Below are positions 38,613 to 46,564 of a stretch of 64,000 nt of DNA, in pieces (positions within the stretch are counted from its first letter, which is position 1; each line of letters begins with the position of its first letter). Made by a program: the position numbers and the translations under genes. Below the pieces are notes generated by a model. That model was not told where the DNA came from. It worked only from the letters and a program-made list of their open reading frames with translations, and searched no databases. This DNA comes from Anaeromassilibacillus sp001305115 (GTDB lineage Bacteria > Bacillota > Clostridia > Oscillospirales > Acutalibacteraceae), in NCBI GenBank assembly GCA_042854365.1, contig AP031437.1:2170001-2234000 (forward strand). The letters are read 5' to 3'.

Positions 38613-38801
38613 TCAGACTTGGAACGAGATAATGATGAAGATGAACGCGAGGAGGGCGAACAGGGAGATTAGCAGCACCCGTGCGCGGGTCATCTTCCTC
38701 CTCGCGAAGATGTACGCGGCGTCGTGGGCGATGCCGGAGGCCGCGAGCGCGACCGCCAGCATCAGGAAGGCCCAGCCCGCCGCGAACATGACGGGCCTCA
38801 C
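38613..38801 (-). CDS. Small two-helix membrane protein
   Basis: 62 residues from GTG 38801 (AGG eight bases upstream; ATG 38789 also possible). Two hydrophobic helices separated by a basic A-R-R-K-M-T-R-A-R loop. It starts eight bases after the ssb stop, so it is probably cotranscribed with ssb. Confidence 0.6.
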   Translation of the reverse strand: MRPVMFAAGWAFLMLAVALAASGIAHDAAYIFARRKMTRARVLLISLFALLAFIFIIISFQV

Positions 38802-38809
38802 GACCGGAC

Positions 38810-39238
38810 CTAGAACGGGATGTCCTCGTCATAGAGGTCGAGTTCGGGAACCGGGGCGGGCACCGCGTGGGACGGCTCGCATTGAGGCGCGGAGGCGTCG
38901 CCGGTCTGCTCGCGCTTGCCGCCGCTGAACTCAAGCTGGTCAACGATGACGCTCAGCTCATGGCGCTTCTCATCGTCCTTGACCCACTGCGAGTAGCGCA
39001 GCTTGCCGTCGATGGTGACCTTGGTGCCCTTCAAGAGGTACTTGGACAGCTTCTCGGCGCGGGTGCCGAACAGGGAGCACTTGACGAACACGGGGGCATC
39101 GACGTACTCGCCCTCGGCGTTCTTGCGCTTCTCGTTGACCGCGACGGTGAACCCGGCGACCGCGAGACCGCTGGCGGTGGCGCGCATCTCCACGTCGCGC
39201 GTCAGGTTGCCCTCGATGATGACTCGGTTGATTGCCAT
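38810..39238 (-). CDS. ssb: Single-stranded DNA-binding protein
   Basis: 142 residues. OB-fold pattern of bacterial SSB: M-A-I-N-R-V-I-I-E-G-N-L-T-R-D, F-T-V-A-V-N-E, D-A-P-V-F-V-K-C-S-L-F-G, L-S-K-Y-L-L-K-G-T-K-V, then a flexible linker and the acidic tip D-E-D-I-P-F that recruits replication and repair proteins. Coats the transferred or replicating single strand. Own AT-rich promoter just upstream. Confidence 0.95.
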   Translation of the reverse strand: MAINRVIIEGNLTRDVEMRATASGLAVAGFTVAVNEKRKNAEGEYVDAPVFVKCSLFGTRAEKLSKYLLKGTKVTIDGKLRYSQWVKDDEKRHELSVIVDQLEFSGGKREQTGDASAPQCEPSHAVPAPVPELDLYDEDIPF

Positions 39239-39264
39239 TCTGAATCCAATCTACTCGGATATGA

Positions 39265-39330
39265 CTACCTGCCTTTTCGACACTACCAATATAGCAAACT
39301 ACAATGCCAGTATAATTGGAATGTAGTAAC
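39265..39330 (-). promoter_or_regulatory. AT-rich promoter/operator before ssb
   Basis: Minus strand: TACTACATTCCAATTATACTGGCATTGTAGTTTGCTATATTGGTAG. TTTGCTATAT matches the extended -10 and ATTGTAGT the recurring half-site of the promoter family. Confidence 0.68.
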
Positions 39331-39341
39331 CTCCATATCTT

Positions 39342-39995
39342 CTACACGCCGTGTACGTCGGACGTGCCAAGGCCGCGCGATTCCTGCGGTACGCCCTCCA
39401 TGTACTCCTCAAGCACGATGACCTCGCCCGGTTCGACCCCATCTTCATCAAGTCCCTGCTCGCGCACCAGATAACCGTCGAACGCCAACTTGGCGATGTT
39501 GTCCACGCAACCGATGTAATAATCCTCGCACCAAGTGTCGTATATCTCCTTGGACACCTGCGCCACCGACCTGTCAACGACCTCGGCGATGTCGAGGAAC
39601 GAGCACCCGGTGGCGAAGAAAGCCACGGTCTCAGCCCATTTCCTAGCTTCGCTGACGCGCCTCTTGCCGTAACGGGCACGTGCCCGTTCGAGCGTGAGGC
39701 CATGCTGCTCAAGGCTCGTGCGGATAATCCGCTCGGCCTTCTCACCCTCCCCTGCCACGCCGCGCCAACTACCGATGCCGATGGACTGGCGGAGCCAACC
39801 GCACCCGTGGGACTCGAAGAACGCATCCAAATCGGCGTAGCTCACGGGCTTGCGCCACCACGGAGCACACCAATCACCCAAGTCATATATGGAATTGATA
39901 CCGAACGGGCTGTCTACCTCTTTTTGCAAAGCCAAACGCATGGTCAGCAGGTAATGGCAATCGCAGATTCCGTTGTCCTCGACAAGGTTCTCCAT
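39342..39995 (-). CDS. Unknown protein, paralog of 53707 product
   Basis: 217 residues from ATG 39995 (GGGAGG nine bases upstream). Shares the order C-x-Y-L-L-T-x-R-L-A-L-Q, S-P-F, W-Y/W-x-K-P, then a helical domain with A-E-T-V-A-F-F-A-T-G-C-S-F-L-D-I-A and a T-W-C/D end with the protein at 53707-54273. The V-A-F-x-A-T-G-C-[ST] segment may be a helix-turn-helix. Probably an old duplication within the element. Function unknown. Confidence 0.72.
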   Translation of the reverse strand: MENLVEDNGICDCHYLLTMRLALQKEVDSPFGINSIYDLGDWCAPWWRKPVSYADLDAFFESHGCGWLRQSIGIGSWRGVAGEGEKAERIIRTSLEQHGLTLERARARYGKRRVSEARKWAETVAFFATGCSFLDIAEVVDRSVAQVSKEIYDTWCEDYYIGCVDNIAKLAFDGYLVREQGLDEDGVEPGEVIVLEEYMEGVPQESRGLGTSDVHGV

Positions 39996-40028
39996 CTTCT
40001 TCATCCTCCCAATCCTTCAACAAATCAA

Positions 40029-40059
40029 GGAGGGGCCACCGGTCTTCCGGTGCCCCTCC
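40029..40059 (-). terminator. GC-rich terminator hairpin
   Basis: GGAGGGGC-C-ACCGG pairs with CCGGTGCCCCTCC around a TCTT loop, one bulged base. Directly downstream of the gene at 40070. Confidence 0.7.
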
Positions 40060-40069
40060 GGCATCCCGA

Positions 40070-40648
40070 CTAGCGCTCGGGTGGGAACGAGACTGCGAAG
40101 AAATCGCGGTTCCCGAAGTCCTTGCGAATCCAGTAAGCGCCATCCCGCTTCTCGATGATGATGTCTGCGGGCTTGACGGTCTTCCAGCCGCGACGCTGGC
40201 GGATGTACTTGTCGAGGAACGCCTCGGTGGGATGGAATGAAAGGAGCGAATATGCGCGGTCGCGGTCGCGTGTCATCCACCTCTCACGGCGCTTTCCCAT
40301 CGCCATGCCCGCCTCATGGGAATCCTCGACGTACCAGTCCTCGGCGACCTTGAAGAGCACGCGCTCGCTGATGACGTTCTCAGGCACGAGCCAATCAAAA
40401 GACCCCTTCGGGGCGCGGCACTCGAACAGGATGCGCGGGTCCACGTAGCGAAGGTCGGAGAGACGACCGTCAAGCTCCCCTCGCTCCGGGCGGCGGATGC
40501 CGACGGCGACGCGCTCGCGGCCACGGGAGAGGAAATGCACGCCATCGACATCGCTGTAACTCGAATTATCCATCTCAAGGACCCAGCCCTCCTCGATGTA
40601 ACGGTGAACGATTCCCGTGATGATGGCGTTCAGGTCGTTGCGCTTCAT
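40070..40648 (-). CDS. Unknown protein
   Basis: 192 residues, ATG 40648. It begins with a helix that is basic, then mixed alpha/beta with Y-V-D-P-R-I-L-F-E-C-R-A-P and P-T-E-A-F-L-D-K-Y-I-R-Q-R-R-G-W. No family recognised. It is a self-contained cassette with its own promoter (40680) and terminator (40029). Confidence 0.7.
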   Translation of the reverse strand: MKRNDLNAIITGIVHRYIEEGWVLEMDNSSYSDVDGVHFLSRGRERVAVGIRRPERGELDGRLSDLRYVDPRILFECRAPKGSFDWLVPENVISERVLFKVAEDWYVEDSHEAGMAMGKRRERWMTRDRDRAYSLLSFHPTEAFLDKYIRQRRGWKTVKPADIIIEKRDGAYWIRKDFGNRDFFAVSFPPER

Positions 40649-40679
40649 GATGGTTTTCCTTCCCTCTCGGTTTGCGTTG

Positions 40680-40745
40680 CCTTAATTATAGCAACCTACA
40701 ATACTATCAATGTAGTAAAGTAGAAACCTACACATATCGCACACA
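40680..40745 (-). promoter_or_regulatory. AT-rich promoter/operator element
   Basis: Minus strand: TACTTTACTACATTGATAGTATTGTAGGTTGCTATAATTAAGG. Extended -10 TTGCTATAAT about 35 bases before the ATG at 40648. Confidence 0.75.
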
Positions 40746-40759
40746 ACCTCGCCATAAGG

Positions 40760-40787
40760 GAAGGGGCACCCTCGCGGATGCCCCTTC
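40760..40787 (-). terminator. GC-rich terminator hairpin
   Basis: GAAGGGGCA (40760-40768) and TGCCCCTTC (40779-40787); the GGGGCAYCC core recurs at 47085, 54368, 55532 and 55869. Confidence 0.75.
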
Positions 40788-40797
40788 TGCCGGTCTA

Positions 40798-41253
40798 TCA
40801 GAAGACGAAGCGACCATCTTGGACGCGCATCTTCTCGCCATCGAACGTGTAGCGCCAGATGCGCGGGTCCCTCTCATCGGACTCGTCCCAGTTCTCCATG
40901 AACACGAGGACGGAACCGGCCCCGATGACGGGGGCGCAGGCATCGAAGACGGCGCGGCCCATGTCGTCCCTGTACCTGCCATAGCCATCATCCTCGAAGT
41001 AAATGAAATCGACGCCCTCCTCGCCCTCATGCACCGAGAAGCCCAGCCATTCGAGGACTCCGCGCGGGCCATCCTCCTCGGGGAAAGTCCAATCACCGAC
41101 CTCCTCGGCAAGAGCCTCCACCATGCCCGCGCCCAGCGCCAGCTCGGTGAACCTGCCGTAATCCTCCTCCTTGATGGAGAGGATGCCCTTCAAAAGGACC
41201 GTCCTGTCCTCCCAATCAATCTCGTAAAACCACTTGCGCTTCGGCTCGAACAT
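40798..41253 (-). CDS. Unknown acidic protein
   Basis: 151 residues, ATG 41253. Very acidic (many Asp/Glu and aromatic pairs: F-I-Y-F-E-D-D-G-Y-G, E-N-W-D-E-S-D-E), ending in R-V-Q-D-G-R-F-V-F. No signal or membrane segment. DNA-mimic or anti-defence role is possible given charge and context, but unproven. Sits under intergenic repeat R1. Confidence 0.7.
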   Translation of the reverse strand: MFEPKRKWFYEIDWEDRTVLLKGILSIKEEDYGRFTELALGAGMVEALAEEVGDWTFPEEDGPRGVLEWLGFSVHEGEEGVDFIYFEDDGYGRYRDDMGRAVFDACAPVIGAGSVLVFMENWDESDERDPRIWRYTFDGEKMRVQDGRFVF

Positions 41254-41256
41254 ATC

Positions 41257-41530
41257 CGGTTCCTTCCTCTTTTGGTCTTACCGTGCCTTAATTATAGCAA
41301 TCAACTATACTACGAATATGGTAAACTACATTCCTACATACACTCTCCACAAGGATGCCCCCGCAGGGAACACGGTCATAGGGGCTTGCCCCTATCCTTG
41401 CCCTTTCTCCTCGTCACCCATGCGAACCAACCGCCATGTCTGCAACGCCGTCCTTTCTGTACCATCACCCCTTCCCCCTCTCTCCCTGCCTTCCCACCGT
41501 CCTGATTCGCGGCTCCGTGAGAAAAAACGA
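41257..41530 (-). repeat. Dispersed intergenic repeat R1 with promoter
   Basis: About 270 bases shared with R2 (47690) and R3 (56158). From the gene outward: conserved leader (revcomp of CGGTTCCTTCCTC), extended -10 TTGCTATAAT, TAGTATAGT/TTTACCATA half-sites, a CCCGCAGGG-type GC arm and the hairpin ATAGGGGC-TT-GCCCCTAT (41378-41395), then pyrimidine-rich sequence. No gene seen from 41254 to 41651. Confidence 0.75.
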
Positions 41531-41559
41531 CCCCGCAGAATCGCTCCTGCGGGGTCGTT
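41526..41559 (-). terminator. Rho-independent terminator of surface cluster
   Basis: AACGACCCCGCAG (41526-41538) and CTGCGGGGTCGTT (41547-41559); on the minus strand it is followed by TTTTTTC. Its sequence is almost that of the terminator at 20809. Confidence 0.88.
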
Positions 41560-41651
41560 CATGTCACCCATGTCTAAGATGACCTATATCGGATGATGCC
41601 GCCTAGAATCGGCTCTTAACGCGTCAGGCGGGAAACAAGCAGGTCAGAGCG

Positions 41652-41942
41652 TCATGCCTTCGCATCGCTCACGTCACCCTCATCATCGTCATCGTCTTCG
41701 CGCAGCCGATGAGCTAGGGTCAGGCACCCGACCGAGGCGGCTCCCATCGACGCGATGATTGGCGTGAGTCCGATTCCTCCGGTCTTGTCGTAACTGCCCG
41801 CCTCATGCTCGTCCACCTCGATGGCGTGGATAGTGACCGCAGTGGTCTGCGCGTGCGCATCGAGCGGATTGCAAACTGACGCACCGAGCAGCGACGCCCC
41901 CATGCAGCCCGCGACGAGAAGCACCTTGAGCCTATGCGACAT
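41652..41942 (-). CDS. Small secreted protein with KTGG sorting signal
   Basis: 96 residues from ATG 41942 (GGAGGG eight bases upstream). Signal peptide 1-31 (cut near A-H-A-Q). Only about 20 exposed residues follow before Y51-DKTGG-I, a hydrophobic segment (about 57-77) and an R-x-R-E-D-D charged stop: a full cell-wall sorting signal. The motif agrees with the adhesin's F-G-K-T-G-G and not with LPXTG. So short an exposed part suggests an anchor or pilus base. It overlaps the upstream gene's stop. Confidence 0.75.
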   Translation of the reverse strand: MSHRLKVLLVAGCMGASLLGASVCNPLDAHAQTTAVTIHAIEVDEHEAGSYDKTGGIGLTPIIASMGAASVGCLTLAHRLREDDDDDEGDVSDAKA

Positions 41943-43308
41943 CGACATCACCCTCCATCTGAATCTCCCCTGCGGATAGGGATGCCGGTGATGCGACCTC
42001 GTTGCTCACAAGCTCACCCACATACTTGCCGGATGAGTCCGTCACCTTGCAGTACAAGCGCATGCCCTTATCGTCCGCAACAGGCGTATACACGCGCTCT
42101 GTCGCCCCCGGGATTGACTCATCGACCTGATATGGGCACTGGATGGTCAGCGAGTACGAGTGCGCGTTGACATCGCCGTTCGCCAGACTGAAATACAGGG
42201 TAGAGATACCTGAGGGGAGTTGTATCGTGGTCGGCACGCCCGCGATTTGATAGGCCTCTCCATAATAGACCTGTCCTGAAACTCCATCCGCAGTCGCCGA
42301 CAGGAACACGCTCCGCATGAGCGGCTTGTTGTCCTTTCGCTCAAGAAGAACGGTCACCTCGTCCCCGCGAACGGGAACGGTGACGTTCCCGTTCTCCCAC
42401 GGGCCAAGGTCCCAGCTCCTCGTCACCACGTCCTGCTTCTGCCCCTTGCGGAACCACTGGTAATGCAGCTTCGCGTCTGACGGCGCGCCAGTGACGGTCG
42501 CCACGACCTTATTCCCCTCGACCGAGGCGGTCACCTTGGCATTGAGCTTATCGACGCGATACACGACCTCGTTGCTCACAAGCTCACCCACATACTTGCC
42601 GGAGGAGTCCGTCACCTTGCAGTACAGGGTCTTGCCGTCGTCCGTCTTGGCGGGGCGGTAATCAGGCGATACGGCACCATTGATGGCACCCTCCCCCTTG
42701 ATGTACCACTGATACGCGGCGACCGCCCCATCCTGCAAGCCGACGGCCTGCGCATGGAAGACCCCATCAGACCCCTTCGACACCTTCACGTATTCCCGAA
42801 GCGCCTTGACGTTGAACTTGAAGCCCAGCTCGAACAGATTTGTTGCCTTTTGGACCGCAGAGTCCATCAGCGCCCCGTTTTGCGCGCGGTTCAACGCGTC
42901 CACGCTCAAAGTCAGTCGGCAAGAGGCACCTGCGGATATATCTGTACCATTAGGCTTCGCCGTATCCGCCCCGTCCCTCCGCGTTAGCACGCGGCTGCCC
43001 CCGGCATCAAGGGAATATCCAATCGAATGACCCATCGCGTCCTGAGTGAACGCGTCCATGACGATTGCCTCCTTCCCACGGTTGACAACCGCGAGACCGG
43101 ATGGTGCCACGACCGTGCCGTCCGCCATCATGGTGCAGGAAATCGACGTCGGCACGCTCACGGAGATTTCATCATCGGTCACGACCCCGCCAATCTCCGG
43201 CTCGCTCGCGGCCAAGGCAGGCGTTGAACTGCATAAGAAGAAGGCCGCCGCTGCCGCCAAGCACGTCAAGTTGCGGACGATGGGTCCAAATTGCTTGCTC
43301 TCACCCAC
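41932..43308 (-). CDS. Secreted protein with Ig-like repeats
   Basis: 458 residues. GTG start at 43308 after AAAGGAGGGAG; longer starts would read through the attenuator. Signal peptide (about 12-33, ending A-L-A-A). The N-terminal domain (I-S-V-S-V-P-T-S-I-S, M-A-D-G-T) resembles the whole of the protein at 43386. Then Ig-like beta-sandwich units with the motif K-V-T-D-S-S-G-K-Y-V-G-E-L-V-S-N-E-V found twice, its DNA 63 bases almost identical (41994-42056 and 42564-42626). No membrane anchor or sorting signal at the end, so it is released or held by others. Likely an adhesive or pilus-like part. Confidence 0.8.
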   Translation of the reverse strand: MGESKQFGPIVRNLTCLAAAAAFFLCSSTPALAASEPEIGGVVTDDEISVSVPTSISCTMMADGTVVAPSGLAVVNRGKEAIVMDAFTQDAMGHSIGYSLDAGGSRVLTRRDGADTAKPNGTDISAGASCRLTLSVDALNRAQNGALMDSAVQKATNLFELGFKFNVKALREYVKVSKGSDGVFHAQAVGLQDGAVAAYQWYIKGEGAINGAVSPDYRPAKTDDGKTLYCKVTDSSGKYVGELVSNEVVYRVDKLNAKVTASVEGNKVVATVTGAPSDAKLHYQWFRKGQKQDVVTRSWDLGPWENGNVTVPVRGDEVTVLLERKDNKPLMRSVFLSATADGVSGQVYYGEAYQIAGVPTTIQLPSGISTLYFSLANGDVNAHSYSLTIQCPYQVDESIPGATERVYTPVADDKGMRLYCKVTDSSGKYVGELVSNEVASPASLSAGEIQMEGDVDVA

Positions 43309-43333
43309 GCTTCTCCCTCCTTTCATAAGTAAA

Positions 43334-43364
43334 ACGGCGCTCACGAGATAACCTTGAGCGCCGT
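43334..43364 (-). terminator. Attenuator hairpin inside surface operon
   Basis: ACGGCGCTCA (43334-43343) and TGAGCGCCGT (43355-43364), with TTTTAC after it on the minus strand. It would reduce transcription into the Ig-like gene relative to 43386. Confidence 0.75.
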
Positions 43365-43385
43365 CCATGTCCCTATGCCTCGGCG

Positions 43386-43928
43386 CTAGGCCTTGGCGTT
43401 ACCGGCCGCGAACGTCCACCCGATGGTCGCCACGGTCTTGTCCTTGGCGATGTCCTCCTTGACGTTCTTCGCGTTGCCCTGCGCCTTGAGCGTCAGGCTC
43501 GCGCCGGACGCGCCGGTGGGGGCGAGGTCGTAGGAACCGGCCTTGGCCTTCGGGCTGACGGCATCGATGAGCGCGCCGTCCACGCCGAACTGGAAGTCCA
43601 CCGCGTTGTCCTCGGTCGCCTTCGCCGCGTCGGCCACGATGGTGAACGGGGACTGCTTGGCGACGGTCACGCCCGAGACGTGGATGCCGAAGTTGGAGCC
43701 GTTCACGATTTTCATCGTACCGGAGGATGCGGAGGTGAGGGTGCCGTCGGGACTCATCGTGAACGGGATGACCGTCGGCACCGTCACCGTCAGGTTGGAG
43801 TCGTTCGCCTTGACCGTGACGGTCGTGGACTTGCTCGTGGCCGCGAATGCGGCGGCGGGGGTGCCGATGGCAGTGGCGAGCATCGCCGCCGCCATGACTC
43901 CCGCGAAGGCCTTCTTGAACTTAGGCAT
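43386..43928 (-). CDS. Secreted beta-sandwich protein
   Basis: 180 residues. Signal peptide 1-30 (A-A-A-F-A-A-T). Mature part is Thr/Val/Asp-rich with V-T-V-P-T-V-I-P-F-T-M-S-P-D-G-T, N-G-S-N-F-G-I-H-V and a closing T-I-G-W-T-F. The V-P-T...D-G-T block recurs in the 41932 product. It looks like a WxL-class or pilin-like wall protein, though the exact W-x-L motifs are absent. Followed by an attenuator, so it is probably the most abundant product of the operon. Confidence 0.75.
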   Translation of the reverse strand: MPKFKKAFAGVMAAAMLATAIGTPAAAFAATSKSTTVTVKANDSNLTVTVPTVIPFTMSPDGTLTSASSGTMKIVNGSNFGIHVSGVTVAKQSPFTIVADAAKATEDNAVDFQFGVDGALIDAVSPKAKAGSYDLAPTGASGASLTLKAQGNAKNVKEDIAKDKTVATIGWTFAAGNAKA

Positions 43929-43993
43929 TTCATGCCCCTTTCTCCCACCGTGTGGGGTCTATCCGCTCGTTGTCCTATACAACGATGTTACGG

Positions 43994-44482
43994 CTATTCG
44001 GATGCTGTGATAGTGACCTCGAAGCCGGACGGGTTACCGGACGCCTCGCCGTCCTCCATGGCCTGAACGGTCACGGTCGCATCACCGATTCGCGCGCCGG
44101 TCACGTCAATCTCGTCCAGCTTCTCACCGGGTTTCAGGCCCTCGTAGGAACCGATGACCTTCCCGTCCTGCTCCACCTCGATGAGCTGGTCGAAACGGTT
44201 GTCCTCGACGTTGGCGACGCGCACCGCCAGCTTGGAGCCGTCGTCGGAGAGGGTCGGGGTCATGTCGAGTGAGATGGTCATCATGGATTCGAGCGCCTGA
44301 CGGTCGAGTTCGGCCTGAATCTCCTCGCGTGTCATACCGTCATAGCCGCCCAAGGTGGCACCTCCGGTCCTACCGCCCTTGAGGGCGAGGAACGCGCCGC
44401 CCGCGCAAAGCGCGAGCATGAGCGCGCCCGCCGCGATGAGCGCCCGGCGCTTCTTCACCTTGCTGCCCGTCTGGTCCGTCAT
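43994..44482 (-). CDS. Single-pass membrane protein of surface cluster
   Basis: 162 residues from ATG 44482 (GGAAGG nine bases upstream; ATG 44488 also possible). Basic K-V-K-K-R-R then a membrane helix (about 14-35), a helical D-R-Q-A-L-E segment and an outside beta-domain with V-A-N-V-E-D-N-R-F and V-T-V-Q-A-M. First gene of the secreted cluster, transcribed from an AT-rich promoter at 44605. Possibly a periplasm-side assembly factor. Confidence 0.72.
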   Translation of the reverse strand: MTDQTGSKVKKRRALIAAGALMLALCAGGAFLALKGGRTGGATLGGYDGMTREEIQAELDRQALESMMTISLDMTPTLSDDGSKLAVRVANVEDNRFDQLIEVEQDGKVIGSYEGLKPGEKLDEIDVTGARIGDATVTVQAMEDGEASGNPSGFEVTITASE

Positions 44483-44604
44483 CTGCATCATCCTTCCATG
44501 TAATCATGAGTATACCTTATGAGTGAGGGTCACGGGCATGTCGATGCCTCTTGACCCGCCATCAACTTATGAACGCATTCCCACCTCGCCGTTCTTCCAG
44601 TGCC

Positions 44605-44660
44605 GCTTGCTATCTACAATCATAGCAAACCATAAAACAACATTGATGGAAACACTGAGA
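44605..44660 (-). promoter_or_regulatory. AT-rich promoter/operator of surface cluster
   Basis: Minus strand: CATCAATGTTGTTTTATGGTTTGCTATGATTGTAG; TTTGCTATGAT as extended -10, about 120 bases before the ATG at 44482. Confidence 0.6.
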
Positions 44661-44672
44661 CGCACAATTCCA

Positions 44673-44963
44673 TCACGGCTTGGGAGTCCCTACCTCCCTC
44701 CCCTTATGGCCGATTTTCTCCCGCAGGTGCCTCATGCGGTCCGTCACGGCGTTGGCGAAGACCTCCTCGGCAATGAAGTCGCGAAGGTCTTTGCCGACAT
44801 CGGTCACCCTCCTAACTCGGTAGGGTTTGATGGACAGGAAGCCCTCGCCCACGGCAACGGCAATATCCAATGTCGGGTAGGCACCCACCGCAGACCAGCG
44901 CCATCGCTGCTCCCCGTCCGGCATCCAGACCTCCAAGCTGTAAACGGTGTCCATGCCATCCAC
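44673..44963 (-). CDS. Unknown small protein
   Basis: 96 residues, ATG 44963 (or 44954). W-M-P-D-G-E-Q-R-W-R-W, G-A-Y-P-T-L-D-I-A-V-A-V-G-E-G-F, then a charged helix. Follows the exonuclease gene by nine bases, so likely cotranscribed. Unknown. Confidence 0.62.
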   Translation of the reverse strand: MDGMDTVYSLEVWMPDGEQRWRWSAVGAYPTLDIAVAVGEGFLSIKPYRVRRVTDVGKDLRDFIAEEVFANAVTDRMRHLREKIGHKGREVGTPKP

Positions 44964-44972
44964 TGCGACCGC

Positions 44973-45575
44973 CTACTCGCCAATCTCCTCGGCGATTACG
45001 CCCGCGATGCGCAGAAGCTCGCCACGGCAGTAATCCATCTTCCGGGCGTATGACTGCATGATGACCGAAAGCTCGGCGTTCAAGACCGCAAGCTCGTCAT
45101 AGCAATCCGCCAGTGCGCGGTGGGCATCCGTGCGCTCGATGCCGAGGATGCCGCGCAGGCTGTCCATGGAGCGGCTGGGCAGGTCGGGCCACAGCTCGCG
45201 GGCAGCCTCCAACGTGTCGATGACATAGGGGGAGATGAAGACACGACCGGATTTGGCGGCTGCTTTCGCCACGAACGGGATGTCGAACGAGGCGATGTTG
45301 TGCCCAGCGAGCACCGCGTCCTCCTCGATGAAGTCGAGAAACGCGTCGAGCGCATCGCCGATGGCGGGAGCGCCCTTGAGCATATCGTCGGTGATGCCGT
45401 TGACGCGCCCCGCAGCCTCGGGCATAGACCCCTCAATCGCCACGAGCGTCGAGAACAAGCCATGCGGCAGGCCGTCCTTCACGCCGATGGCGGCAATCTC
45501 GCAAATCTGGTCGCTTTCGGGGTGAAGCCCCGTGGTCTCGATGTCGAACACGACGTAATCGTACTTGGATTCCAT
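44973..45575 (-). CDS. DnaQ-like 3'-5' exonuclease
   Basis: 200 residues from ATG 45575 (GAGGGAGAGG upstream). DEDDh motifs: V-F-D-I-E-T-T-G (Exo I), G-H-N-I-A-S-F-D (Exo II) and H-R-A-L-A-D (Exo III, H and D). Single exonuclease domain, no polymerase, like proofreading-subunit relatives on phages and mobile elements. Trims DNA or RNA 3' ends; could act in element replication or defence. Confidence 0.9.
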   Translation of the reverse strand: MESKYDYVVFDIETTGLHPESDQICEIAAIGVKDGLPHGLFSTLVAIEGSMPEAAGRVNGITDDMLKGAPAIGDALDAFLDFIEEDAVLAGHNIASFDIPFVAKAAAKSGRVFISPYVIDTLEAARELWPDLPSRSMDSLRGILGIERTDAHRALADCYDELAVLNAELSVIMQSYARKMDYCRGELLRIAGVIAEEIGE

Positions 45576-45595
45576 GACCTCTCCCTCTCGGGTCG

Positions 45596-45628
45596 AAAAA
45601 GGGGCCGCGCCACCTGCGGCACGGCCCC
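45596..45628 (-). terminator. GC-rich terminator hairpin
   Basis: AAGGGGCCGCGCC and GGCACGGCCCC arms around ACCTGC; downstream of the 45650 gene, followed on the minus strand by TTTTTCGACC. Confidence 0.75.
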
Positions 45629-45649
45629 GCAACCATATGAACCGGCCCG

Positions 45650-46300
45650 CTACTCGCGGACGACCTTCTCCAACATGACGATACCCGGCGCATCCTCGTC
45701 ATCGCTGACGGGCACGGCGTTGAGATGCACCGAACCCTCCTTCACCGCAGCCGAGAAACCGGCGATGGCGAGTTCTTCGATGTCGCCGCGCAAGACATGG
45801 GCGGCATCCTTCCAGTCCCCGCCGCGCACCCACACCGGGAACGGCGTCGCCGAGACCATGAACATGCGCACCTCGCCCTCACCGGGCAGCTCGTCGGAGT
45901 CGGTCGTGCCACCGCCCTCCCGATGGAGCGGGCAACCCTCGCAATCATCGTCACGGAACAGCTCGCAGAACAGCTCCTTGATGATGTCGGGGGCACCATC
46001 ATCACCGTCATCCTCGCAACGCGCCTCCTCCTCGGCCAAGGCCGCAGCAGCCGCACGGGCGTTCGCAGCCTCCTCGGCGAGCGTGGGGCGGCGGATGGCA
46101 TCAGGTTCGCGCAGAGCGTCGTTCTTGACGGTCTCCATCAGCTCGACGGCATCCGCGACCTGCGCGGGGGAGAAGCAGGAGGTGAGGTTCAGCAGGTCAT
46201 GCCCGCATCCGCACGTCCACTCCTCCTCGTGGCGCACGACCACGGTCCTGCCGCAATCGGGGAACCAGCCCACCATATAAACCACGTTATTGTCAGCCAT
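45650..46300 (-). CDS. Unknown Cys-containing protein
   Basis: 216 residues, ATG 46300. N-terminal T-C-G-C-G-H and central C-E-D-D, C-E-G-C-P-L-H give possible metal sites, separated by an Ala/Glu-rich helix (A-N-A-R-A-A-A-A-A-L-A-E-E-E). The C-terminal third is beta-like. No family recognised. Confidence 0.68.
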   Translation of the reverse strand: MADNNVVYMVGWFPDCGRTVVVRHEEEWTCGCGHDLLNLTSCFSPAQVADAVELMETVKNDALREPDAIRRPTLAEEAANARAAAAALAEEEARCEDDGDDGAPDIIKELFCELFRDDDCEGCPLHREGGGTTDSDELPGEGEVRMFMVSATPFPVWVRGGDWKDAAHVLRGDIEELAIAGFSAAVKEGSVHLNAVPVSDDEDAPGIVMLEKVVRE

Positions 46301-46323
46301 ATGTCAATCCTTTCCCTTGATGG

Positions 46324-46542
46324 CTAGATAACCTCGTCCCTCAGTATACCTTTCGGATTGGGGTAGCAGTCGCGCATCGCCCAGCGCTGGGACACGTACT
46401 CGACGCAATCCCGCATCTCCGGTAGGAGCTGCGCCACCGCCTCCTCCTTGCTCTGAGCGCGGCACACGGCGGTGTCCATGCCCAGCTTGTGCTTCCGCGT
46501 GGGCACCTTGCGCCGCAGCTTGATGAAGAAGTAGTAATCCAT
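46324..46542 (-). CDS. Unknown small protein
   Basis: 72 residues, ATG 46542. Starts Y-Y-F-F-I-K-L-R-R-K, contains C-R-A-Q-S-K-E-E-A-V-A-Q-L and ends P-N-P-K-G-I-L-R-D-E-V-I. Small basic/mixed protein without recognised domain. Confidence 0.6.
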   Translation of the reverse strand: MDYYFFIKLRRKVPTRKHKLGMDTAVCRAQSKEEAVAQLLPEMRDCVEYVSQRWAMRDCYPNPKGILRDEVI

Positions 46543-46564
46543 GGTGTCGTTCCCTTCCCTTCTC

